From positions 186,001 through 250,000 of the IMG/VR virus record IMGVR_UViG_3300030019_000003: a stretch of 64,000 bases of DNA. One strand, written 5' to 3'. Position 1 is the first letter of the stretch. Every line of letters starts with the position of its first letter. The notes beneath the pieces are model-generated. The model worked only from the letters and a program-made list of their open reading frames with translations, was not told where the DNA came from and searched no databases. The DNA comes from a virus. This document shows, piece after piece, positions 1 through 7,174 of this stretch. The translations under genes were made by a program, and so were the position numbers.

Positions 1-5
1 GCGAT

Positions 6-656
6 ATGATGAGCAGTAATGGGCTATTAACAGCAGAGTCTATAGCTGAAGTAAAAAGGATTCTTAATACAAAAGAATACTATATTACTCCAGACGGTGA
101 AGCTACCTATACTATAGCTACAGATACTTTAGAATATGTTATGGCTCATTTATCAGATACTAGTCTATTATCTAAGGTATATCAATTTCAAGAGCTAACA
201 GATTTCATACCTGTTGATAAACTTTGCACCGCTTTAACAAAAATTTATAATACTTCTTTTGGTCATAATGAAACTGTAGAAACATTTAAAAAATGGTTAG
301 AGACACGAATATACCGAGAAGGTGATGAAGTTGATGTTGTTGCTAATGGTAAAGGTGATATATACGGATATGGTAGATACCGAGAATTTAATAAAGGTAC
401 AGAGATTTACTCACCTCTTTCTAAAACTAAGAGATATGGTTTTATTTCAGATCTAGCCAGTGTTGTTAAAGGAACTGGTACTAAGATACTAAACCATATA
501 TTAACCGAAGTAGATACTAAGAAAATAGATGTGATGCTTTTAGCTAGAACTGAAAGTCTTATACCTTACTATGAGAAATTTGGATTTAAAGTTGTTGATG
601 CTAAAGGTGTCAATGTAAAGATAACTAAACCTTTGATGGTGAGGTACGCACAGTAA
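6..656 (+). CDS. GNAT-like acetyltransferase domain protein
   Basis: The C-terminal half looks like a GNAT N-acetyltransferase: an acetyl-CoA loop-like KGTGTK at residues 155-160 after a beta strand, then an alternating strand/helix pattern, and YYEKFGF at 188-194, the usual end of the fold. The N-terminal 140 residues are not recognised. Substrate unknown. The gene begins at the window edge: two ATGs lie at bases 6 and 9, and the true start could be further upstream. It overlaps the following HNH gene by one base (TAATG), so the two are translationally coupled. Domain call is by motif only. Confidence 0.55.
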   Translation: MMSSNGLLTAESIAEVKRILNTKEYYITPDGEATYTIATDTLEYVMAHLSDTSLLSKVYQFQELTDFIPVDKLCTALTKIYNTSFGHNETVETFKKWLETRIYREGDEVDVVANGKGDIYGYGRYREFNKGTEIYSPLSKTKRYGFISDLASVVKGTGTKILNHILTEVDTKKIDVMLLARTESLIPYYEKFGFKVVDAKGVNVKITKPLMVRYAQ

Positions 657-1078
657 TGGCAACGTTAGTAGAAATTGACAAACTTGATGTTAAATTTCTA
701 AACAACCTTGATAGTGAACGTTTTGATAGGAGATATGCCTGTAACGATAGCGGACAAGTCTATTTGATTAAACAAGATGGTGGGAAGACATGGGTTGCGC
801 AACCCATGTCACCCTTTGTCACTCGCGATGGTTATGTAGAATATGTTTTAACGTCTATAACTAAAAGAAAGATACATATACAGGCGCAACGTATCGTTGC
901 TGGGTTATATTGTAAAAAGAAACCTGGTTGTAATTATGTTAATCATAAGAATGGTATTCGTTACGATAACCACTATAAGAATTTAGAGTGGGTTACCCAA
1001 TCTGATAATATTAAACATTCTTATAGAGTTTTAAGAACACGCTGGAATAGTAAAGCCAGTAAGTTTGAATTGTATTAA
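656..1078 (+). CDS. HNH homing endonuclease (free-standing)
   Basis: A 140-residue HNH_3-type nuclease. The core reads VNHKNG at residues 95-100, then N105-H106, and NLEW at 109-112, which is the canonical H-N-H layout of phage homing endonucleases. The N-terminal part (strand-rich, residues 25-85) resembles the DNA-contact segment that often precedes this domain. It is expected to make a double-strand break in an allele lacking the element. It sits between a GNAT gene and a zinc protein and does not interrupt either reading frame, so it looks like a free-standing mobile gene rather than an intron-borne one. Confidence 0.85.
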   Translation: MATLVEIDKLDVKFLNNLDSERFDRRYACNDSGQVYLIKQDGGKTWVAQPMSPFVTRDGYVEYVLTSITKRKIHIQAQRIVAGLYCKKKPGCNYVNHKNGIRYDNHYKNLEWVTQSDNIKHSYRVLRTRWNSKASKFELY

Positions 1079-1084
1079 TTTTTG

Positions 1085-1100
1085 AACATATATTATTAAC
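1085..1100 (+). promoter_or_regulatory. Putative phage promoter, TATATTAT type
   Basis: AACATATATTATTAAC lies 25 bases before the ATG of the zinc protein, in the only sizeable gap of this region. It matches the motif found upstream of several other genes in the window and resembles the phiKZ early element TATATTAC. Motif match only. Confidence 0.5.
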
Positions 1101-1124
1101 ATAGAACAGCTCAAAGGAACAGTA

Positions 1125-1442
1125 ATGTCTGTGAAGTTTGTTTGTGTCGATTGTAGTGAGATTTTTGAAGCAGCCTCTATAGAGGATATTGCTTTAAGAG
1201 AAAAAAGGTGCGGCTATTGCTATAGCTGTTATATACAAAGTAAACGTTCTGGCTTAAGAGATTTACAACTACGGAAGGAAAAGGTTATACATGTTGATGA
1301 TAAGCACAAATTAAAGCATATTTTCATATGTTCAAATTGTGGTACATCGACTAAGCCACTTTCAGTTCCACCTCATAAGTGTCCAGAGTGTTTTAAAAAA
1401 GCATTTAAAAAACAAAAGGAGTGCGTCCATGTTATTATTTAG
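1125..1442 (+). CDS. Small zinc-ribbon protein with two Cys clusters
   Basis: 105 residues. The N-terminal cluster has Cys 7, 10, 29, 32 and 35 and the C-terminal one has Cys 69, 72, 86 and 89, each CxxC...CxxC like a zinc ribbon. No enzymatic motif is visible; nucleic-acid or protein binding is the likely role. Shine-Dalgarno AAAGGA precedes the ATG and a putative phage promoter lies just upstream. The 3' end overlaps the start of the next gene. Not recognised as a named family. Confidence 0.6.
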   Translation: MSVKFVCVDCSEIFEAASIEDIALREKRCGYCYSCYIQSKRSGLRDLQLRKEKVIHVDDKHKLKHIFICSNCGTSTKPLSVPPHKCPECFKKAFKKQKECVHVII

Positions 1443-1737
1443 CCAATTACCGCAAGAAGAAAGAACTGAGATTACAGACACGCTGAGCGAAAGATTTACA
1501 GAGTTATTAGAACACAATGTAAAAGACTTTAAAGTTGTTTCAACAATACCAATGGGCGAAGAGACAGCCTATGATTATGAATCTGCTAGCGAATTCTTAG
1601 ATATTGAAAATCTAAGCGAATTATCAAAAGACTGCTCTATTGAAGCATTAGTAAATCTTTTGTACTATCTCAGCGAGTCTAAAAACCTTACAGTTGCTTT
1701 GAACTTTGTTCCAGGTAACTTCATCGTTCTGGAATAA
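1429..1737 (+). CDS. Small acidic protein, paralogue of the next gene
   Basis: Start set at 1429 because AAAAGGAG lies just ahead of this ATG; the longer open frame from 1339 lies entirely inside the zinc-protein gene. The 102-residue product is acidic and ends NFVPGNFIVLE. The next gene ends in almost the same way (FDLIPGNFLI) and shares the general layout, so the two look like tandem duplicates. Function unknown. Both sit directly upstream of the PhuZ-like tubulin gene and are probably co-transcribed with it. Confidence 0.6.
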   Translation: MLLFSQLPQEERTEITDTLSERFTELLEHNVKDFKVVSTIPMGEETAYDYESASEFLDIENLSELSKDCSIEALVNLLYYLSESKNLTVALNFVPGNFIVLE

Positions 1738-1742
1738 CTGCC

Positions 1743-2045
1743 ATGGTGTATGGTGATATACCTAGACCATTATCGGATACGTTTAAAAAACACATTACTG
1801 AAGCAGTTAATCGTATGGTAATGGATCAGCCAAATCTTATCATTGAGAGTGCTGAAGAAGAGGCGTTATTTAATCGTAAAGTCGCAGCTAGGTATTTAAA
1901 ACTAGCTCCGATAATGCCTTCTGGAAATGAACCTATTTATAATATTGTTTCTTCCCAACATCTTGCTGGGTTACAATATTATATCAGTACGTGTGGTGAC
2001 CAGGATTTAATGTTCGATCTTATCCCAGGAAACTTTCTAATTTAA
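1743..2045 (+). CDS. Small protein, paralogue of the previous gene
   Basis: 100 residues, five bases after the previous stop, ATG in the context GCCATGG. The C-terminus FDLIPGNFLI matches the previous product's NFVPGNFIVLE. The middle is charged and helical, with no membrane segment. Function unknown. The 20-base gap to the PhuZ gene suggests one transcript. Confidence 0.6.
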   Translation: MVYGDIPRPLSDTFKKHITEAVNRMVMDQPNLIIESAEEEALFNRKVAARYLKLAPIMPSGNEPIYNIVSSQHLAGLQYYISTCGDQDLMFDLIPGNFLI

Positions 2046-2065
2046 AAATAAAATAAGGAATATCA

Positions 2066-3103
2066 ATGTCTAACAAAATTGTAATTCATGCGTGCGGTGG
2101 TGCTGCCATCTCTGTTAGTAGTAAAGTTATCATGGCTAATCTTCCAGTAGGTTTTGGTTATGCTGAAGTAGATATTCACGCTGTTGATACTACTGATGCT
2201 GACTATAAAGATTCAAATCTTCTGAACCCATTATGGCTTATCAGTGGTGATTCACACTCTAAAGGTGTTATCAATGGTTCCGGTGGTGAAAGAGGTGAGA
2301 ACCTAAATGACATCAAAGCAGGTATTCCTAACTATCTTGATGACAAAGGTTTTAAACATCTTAAAGATGGCGAGTTTCATATTGTTATGTCAGCCCTTGG
2401 TGGTGGTTCTGGATCAGTTATAGGACCTATTATTTACAAAGGTCTTGCTGAGAGAAACATTCCTACGATCTATATCGGTATTGGCGATTCTAGAGATTTC
2501 CTACACGGTAATCACACCATCAACACTATCAAAACATTAGAGTCATTTGCTAAAAAAGCAGCTAAAGCATGCAGCTTTATTTATCTTAATAACACGACTG
2601 CTGATAAGGTGATGAATGTTGGTGAGGAAAAAGTCAATATGGAGATTAAAAATATCCTAACCGGGTTAACAATCTTCTTATCTGGTGAGAATCAGTCTTT
2701 GGATAATAAAGATATGATTAACCTCATGTGTATGGACGAGTATACCTCTATCGATATTCAACCAGGTATTTATGGTTTGAGTTTAGTGTCTAAAGTCCCT
2801 ACGCCACCAACAGGTTCTATCCCATTGGTAGCTAGGACATTGACGATTCCAAACATAAGTCCTGATCTTAACATTCAGACTTTCCATCACAAGTACGGCT
2901 ATGTTAAATCCCCAGAAATCATTGAGATCGTTGAAAAACAACTACCATTACATCTTATCAGCTATGGTAATGTTTTCGGTGCCATTACTCGTGAGATTAA
3001 CGAGATGGTATCAAAACAAAAAGAAGTGATCAGCTCTATCGTATATGATGGTGTTACTGGATCAGACAGCGCTACTGCAGACGATGACGGTATGTTTATT
3101 TAA
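2066..3103 (+). CDS. phuZ: PhuZ-like phage tubulin (GTPase)
   Basis: A 345-residue tubulin/FtsZ-superfamily protein. The glycine-rich GTP-binding signature is GGGSGS at residues 112-117 inside MSALGGGSGSVIGP; a Gly-rich loop GSGGERGEN lies at 71-79. The C-terminal tail is acidic (ATADDDGMFI), as in PhuZ, where it drives filament assembly. In nucleus-forming phages PhuZ filaments centre the phage nucleus and carry capsids to it. The signature has Ser where cellular homologues have Thr. Shine-Dalgarno ATAAGGA; a strong hairpin terminator follows at 3112. Homology by motif is firm; the spindle role is inferred from the family and from the chimallin gene in the same genome. Confidence 0.85.
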   Translation: MSNKIVIHACGGAAISVSSKVIMANLPVGFGYAEVDIHAVDTTDADYKDSNLLNPLWLISGDSHSKGVINGSGGERGENLNDIKAGIPNYLDDKGFKHLKDGEFHIVMSALGGGSGSVIGPIIYKGLAERNIPTIYIGIGDSRDFLHGNHTINTIKTLESFAKKAAKACSFIYLNNTTADKVMNVGEEKVNMEIKNILTGLTIFLSGENQSLDNKDMINLMCMDEYTSIDIQPGIYGLSLVSKVPTPPTGSIPLVARTLTIPNISPDLNIQTFHHKYGYVKSPEIIEIVEKQLPLHLISYGNVFGAITREINEMVSKQKEVISSIVYDGVTGSDSATADDDGMFI

Positions 3104-3111
3104 TGTCAAAC

Positions 3112-3147
3112 TAACACTATAGAGAGGGAAGCCTCTCTATAGTGTTA
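3112..3147. terminator. Terminator hairpin after phuZ
   Basis: Perfect 16-bp stem with a GAAG tetraloop, nine bases after the phuZ stop, followed by a T-rich stretch (ATATTTTTT). Confidence 0.85.
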
Positions 3148-3198
3148 TGAATATTTTTTCTATTTCAGGTGTATATATGATAAGAGGGGGGAGTATCT

Positions 3199-3585
3199 AT
3201 GGTCACTTATAATAATACAACAGATTGCTTATTAGTAATAGATATCGATGATGTACTATTTTCACTCATAAACAATCTAAGAGAACGCAATATTGGAATA
3301 CTAAAAAAACATGTTGATACTATTGTACTGAACTCAATTGTCTATAGTTTAAACATGTTTGGATATTTTACAGTAAACTATGAACCTCCATTAACACCAA
3401 GATCTTTTAGTGTTATGCGGGGTAGGAATCTTATTTATGATTTCTATACTAGCATACGTGAAACTATGCTATCTAAAATCTTTAGTATACTTTCAAGTAC
3501 TCCATTAGTTTTTAATAAAGCTTACTTTATACGGGCTATAACTGTCAATACAAAAATATTCATAATATTAACAACTGAAAGGTAA
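3199..3585 (+). CDS. Unknown protein, first gene of the small-gene operon
   Basis: 128 residues, ATG after GAGGGGGGAG. Begins with an alternating hydrophobic segment LLVIDIDDVLFSLINNL (about residues 11-27). The next gene has VIIDIDNELIVIENIL at a comparable place, suggesting divergent paralogy. No catalytic motif recognised and no clear membrane helix. First of eight closely packed genes (3199-7075) ended by one terminator. Confidence 0.5.
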   Translation: MVTYNNTTDCLLVIDIDDVLFSLINNLRERNIGILKKHVDTIVLNSIVYSLNMFGYFTVNYEPPLTPRSFSVMRGRNLIYDFYTSIRETMLSKIFSILSSTPLVFNKAYFIRAITVNTKIFIILTTER

Positions 3586-3590
3586 TACCT

Positions 3591-4304
3591 ATGGGTAGTG
3601 AATCACATGTACACAATACTGAATACCGTGAAGAAGAAGGACTCTGCGTTATACGCTATACGCGTAACCCAATGCTTTTGGAAAACAACTATATTATTCG
3701 TGAACAAAAAGCTCCGCACCGAACTGTCATTATTGATATTGACAATGAGCTCATCGTTATAGAAAATATACTTAAAAAATATATTCCAACTTCAAAATAC
3801 TGGTGGTTTACAGCGTCTACACGTTATCCTTTAACAGTAGAAGAAAAAATAGCATACTCTGAAACACATAAGATAGTTAACACGCCTTATTATCCTTTTA
3901 TAGGATTGCCTATCGTATTAGAGATACTTAAAAATATGGCTGTTGTAAACAGTGATGCTTATGAGCTATATTTTGGTAATCCTGTGCTAGATAAAAAAGA
4001 AGCTATCGTGTATGCCAATAGGGATAGAGTTAATACACAGCATGTTAATATAGTATTAGACTATATCGAAGATAACTCATCTGTTAATCTTAGGAATAGT
4101 GAACTTCTGAATGATGTGTCCTTTATAGTCAAGATTGTTGAAGAATTATTTACAAATAAGATAGCTTCTTTAGCGGCTGCATTTACAACGCACATCATTG
4201 ATTTTAATGTTACTGGCAAGTATGTTGTTATGTACAGTTATGGCGAAGCAGGATTAATTAGACTAGATGAAGCTACGGAGGTGATACGTGAGCGAGTATC
4301 TTAA
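3591..4304 (+). CDS. Unknown protein, DIDxxL motif family
   Basis: 237 residues, ATG five bases after the previous stop, overlapping the next gene by 17 bases. Residues about 44-60 read VIIDIDNELIVIENIL, comparable to the previous product and to the leftward gene at 49207 (YVDIDTLFDTRLPLLYMF). The paired acids could suggest a metal or nucleotide site, but no full family signature is present. Function unknown. Confidence 0.5.
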   Translation: MGSESHVHNTEYREEEGLCVIRYTRNPMLLENNYIIREQKAPHRTVIIDIDNELIVIENILKKYIPTSKYWWFTASTRYPLTVEEKIAYSETHKIVNTPYYPFIGLPIVLEILKNMAVVNSDAYELYFGNPVLDKKEAIVYANRDRVNTQHVNIVLDYIEDNSSVNLRNSELLNDVSFIVKIVEELFTNKIASLAAAFTTHIIDFNVTGKYVVMYSYGEAGLIRLDEATEVIRERVS

Positions 4305-4875
4305 TAACCCAGATGTTCTTTACAGTATAGAGGATATGTACAGCCCTAAGAAAGCTAAAAAAGAGATGTTGGTTATACCTGCGGATATGCTACTTGAATT
4401 ACTTCCTGAGAAGTTCCTGCCATTATGCACTACTGCATACGCAGTTTTAACTTCAGATGAAAAGAATATGATACAAGCTGGTTTACTGGAAGGTCTTATA
4501 CGATTTATCACTACCTTTGGTTATGACGATTTATCAGTATGCCGAGTTAACCAACAATTTGTAAATACCTTTATTTCTATTTACTCTTATATTACAGAGA
4601 TACACTTTATAACGTATAATATTCTTGATATATCCTTAACAGAGAGTCAGGTGTACGAATATGTTTTCTTATTGAGACAAGCTGTTAATGATTTGCTACA
4701 TAATAATAACGTTGGATATAAAGATCTATCCGCAGCTGAGGATCCATCTGAGTTTAACATGTGCATGAAGTATTATGTTTATCTTGATGCTGATATTTCG
4801 TTAATAACAGATAACCATAAGAAGCAACCTTATTGTAACCTGTTTATAAAAAGGGTTACCTGTGCGCGAAATTAA
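4288..4875 (+). CDS. Unknown protein of the small-gene operon
   Basis: 195 residues, GTG start after GGAGGTG, overlapping the preceding gene. Predominantly helical and hydrophobic by inspection, with no signal peptide and no recognised motif. It ends inside the start of the next gene. Probably part of a translationally coupled set. Confidence 0.5.
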   Translation: MSEYLNNPDVLYSIEDMYSPKKAKKEMLVIPADMLLELLPEKFLPLCTTAYAVLTSDEKNMIQAGLLEGLIRFITTFGYDDLSVCRVNQQFVNTFISIYSYITEIHFITYNILDISLTESQVYEYVFLLRQAVNDLLHNNNVGYKDLSAAEDPSEFNMCMKYYVYLDADISLITDNHKKQPYCNLFIKRVTCARN

Positions 4876-5302
4876 AACAACCGTTATTGAAATTAACCTA
4901 ACAAGGCTTATGGGTCTAACTGGCAATATGATCCAAGACAGTCCAATAGAGTTGGAACTTATACCCTTATATAAGTATAGACATACAGAGGATAGCAACA
5001 CGTACACATTGTTCACAAACATCGTATTAGAAAAGTTATATGGCTCTGTTAAAAACTATACCCTAAGTGATATATACACGTTCATACCTAAAAAACGTTA
5101 TGAACATTGTTTCTTAAACTTTGTTCATACGTTGGAGATATTTATACTTAATAAGATACGACCTAATCCACTGGATATTGTGTTTCTTAAGTATAAAGTA
5201 TTTACTAAAGAAAGTATCATTGCTATCTTTAGAGTTGATTTTCTTAAGGAGAATTATAATGACGCTTTACCCATCGCTACTGACTCAGTATGTGCCGGAT
5301 AA
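4862..5302 (+). CDS. Unknown protein of the small-gene operon
   Basis: 146 residues with a GTG start overlapping the previous stop by 14 bases. Mixed alpha/beta by inspection, no cysteine cluster or Walker motif. Overlaps the next gene, whose start lies at 5259. Function unknown. Confidence 0.5.
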   Translation: MREIKTTVIEINLTRLMGLTGNMIQDSPIELELIPLYKYRHTEDSNTYTLFTNIVLEKLYGSVKNYTLSDIYTFIPKKRYEHCFLNFVHTLEIFILNKIRPNPLDIVFLKYKVFTKESIIAIFRVDFLKENYNDALPIATDSVCAG

Positions 5303-5768
5303 GATATCGTTTCTAGAATTTTCAGCAGTAGATCTATCTGACTTTGCCAATATTATTATGGGGGTACTTTCTAAAAACTACTCATATGACAAGGGCACAC
5401 TTCTTAATATTACTTTTTGTTTATTAGAATATGTTGCGATGGATTCAACTGAAGAAAATACTGATGCTGATACAGGGTTCTCTATTATTAGTTATCATAT
5501 GGAATACACCTTTGGATATAAAGTAACTGAGAAAGTATTAAGAAAACTATCGCCTGTCTTTGAACAAGCTTTAAAACGTATTCGAATCGTTACATCCACA
5601 TGCTTTAAAGACAATAACTCTGTTACTCCAAAATGCTGGCTGTATGACGATATGACAGGTACGTTTAAACTCTATCTCTTATCAGAGAGAAAGTATAAAT
5701 ATAACAGTGAGCTAATTGTTAATATTGCCGATAGAGTATATGATAGCATTCATAAGATAAGGAATTAA
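5259..5768 (+). CDS. Unknown protein of the small-gene operon
   Basis: Start placed at 5259 because AAGGAG lies seven bases ahead of it; the frame is open further upstream (to 5121), but that part lies inside the preceding gene and has no ribosome site. 169 residues. The first helix region (VDLSDFANIIMGVL) and the middle are hydrophobic-helical. No recognised domain. Confidence 0.5.
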   Translation: MTLYPSLLTQYVPDKISFLEFSAVDLSDFANIIMGVLSKNYSYDKGTLLNITFCLLEYVAMDSTEENTDADTGFSIISYHMEYTFGYKVTEKVLRKLSPVFEQALKRIRIVTSTCFKDNNSVTPKCWLYDDMTGTFKLYLLSERKYKYNSELIVNIADRVYDSIHKIRN

Positions 5769-5769
5769 A

Positions 5770-6273
5770 ATGACCGATTTATCCTTAACCTTATATGGTG
5801 CTGAGGAGTATAAGCAGACTAAGTTTGAATATGAGGAAGGTATTAGATATACTATTGATTTAACCGATATTTTTATCATTCATGAGCATCTCTTTAAAGA
5901 AGAGGGTATGTCCATTACCGATACTGTTATGACGTTTAAATTTCTAGTAGAAGAGTACCTCCTAGCCATACGAGAACATGCAGATGTAAATACTTTTTTA
6001 CAAGCAAGTAAAAGTGATTGGTTTGCTTTGAAGTACGCAACCTGGGCAAGTGAGAATATTGTTGAGATACCTGATGTATCACATCATGGATTTATGAAAC
6101 TTTATACTGAACCTTTTTATTATCAAAAATTGATAGGTGAAATCACTGAACGTATTTTACTTCTTTGCAATCCAGATGATCTTGGCCGTAGATTAATAAC
6201 AATACCTGAAGAATGGTATATCATGCATAATAAGCATGATATTGTTTTTGTAAAATTAAAACTAATACTGTAA
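5770..6273 (+). CDS. Unknown protein of the small-gene operon
   Basis: 167 residues. ATG one base after the previous stop, with the ribosome site AAGGA inside the previous gene's end. The early segment IDLTDIFIIHEHLF recalls the DIDxxL segments of other members of this cluster, but too weakly to claim homology. Function unknown. Confidence 0.5.
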   Translation: MTDLSLTLYGAEEYKQTKFEYEEGIRYTIDLTDIFIIHEHLFKEEGMSITDTVMTFKFLVEEYLLAIREHADVNTFLQASKSDWFALKYATWASENIVEIPDVSHHGFMKLYTEPFYYQKLIGEITERILLLCNPDDLGRRLITIPEEWYIMHNKHDIVFVKLKLIL

Positions 6274-6283
6274 GGAGTATCCT

Positions 6284-6661
6284 ATGAATGATAAACAGTA
6301 TCTTCATATACCACATCCAGAGATGTTAACAATGTATTTGACATCTAACGGTATCATGATGCATACAGAGTTTACTAAAGTATTTTACGAAGAAGTACTT
6401 CATCTTGGTCCATCACGTATTTATGACACTGTTGGAGATGACTTTAGAGCTCTTCTAGAAGATAAGACTTATAGGTTAGCCCTGCAGAAAACTCCCTTAG
6501 GTTTGGTTGAGTGTGAAAAAGTTATCAAGACTACTTTGGATGTACTACTACAATATATCCCTATAAGTCGTATAACCGATTATATTCATATCATCGACAT
6601 TAAAGATACGCTCATTAATCTTGAGCTTGAAACTATTAATCTTGAATTAGAAAAAACATAG
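6284..6661 (+). CDS. Unknown protein of the small-gene operon
   Basis: 125 residues after AAGGAG. The C-terminus contains a short internal repetition (LINLELETINLELEKT). No recognised domain; a helical cytoplasmic protein by composition. Confidence 0.5.
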   Translation: MNDKQYLHIPHPEMLTMYLTSNGIMMHTEFTKVFYEEVLHLGPSRIYDTVGDDFRALLEDKTYRLALQKTPLGLVECEKVIKTTLDVLLQYIPISRITDYIHIIDIKDTLINLELETINLELEKT

Positions 6662-6670
6662 GAGTGACAC

Positions 6671-7075
6671 GTGGCTGAAGCAAAAACTTTCGAGTTAGGT
6701 AAGAGTTATGATTTTGAAACCCTAGCTCCCATTATATTAAATGCTAGTTATAAAAACGTCAGAGTTTTACAGATGATGCTTGCAGAGAAGGCTATAACTG
6801 AAGGTGATGTTGTCACAACACATGAGGTTTTAAAAGCGTATATCTCTGGATTACCAAACTCTATAAATGATTGTTCTTTTATACAATTTGTTACTCAAGA
6901 TGGTGTTGAGTTTATTCTTGCTAAAGAATATATCAATCCTTACAGTATCGTACAAGTTACTAAAACAAATCTTGTGTTAACTGCCGTTAGTGTAACCTCT
7001 ACGGATATCGCTAACGTCTTAAATGTCGTAAAAGAACTCGGTATTAGTTATACCTATACTACAGTAACAGAGTAG
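6671..7075 (+). CDS. Unknown protein, last of the small-gene operon
   Basis: 134 residues, GTG start after AGGAGTGA. Strand-rich C-terminal half with many Thr and Val. The stop codon lies inside the terminator palindrome 7064-7100. No domain recognised. Confidence 0.55.
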   Translation: MAEAKTFELGKSYDFETLAPIILNASYKNVRVLQMMLAEKAITEGDVVTTHEVLKAYISGLPNSINDCSFIQFVTQDGVEFILAKEYINPYSIVQVTKTNLVLTAVSVTSTDIANVLNVVKELGISYTYTTVTE

Positions 7076-7100
7076 ATCCTTTAAGGATCTACTCTGTTAC
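7064..7100. terminator. Terminator hairpin overlapping a stop codon
   Basis: 17-bp perfect stem with a 3-base loop, starting inside the end of the preceding gene and followed by AATTTTCC. Closes the 3199-7075 gene run. Confidence 0.8.
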
Positions 7101-7174
7101 AATTTTCCTCACAGCTTTCTTTTTTGATTTAGGCACTAGTATGAAAATATGAGTTAAAACACAAGGGGAAATAT

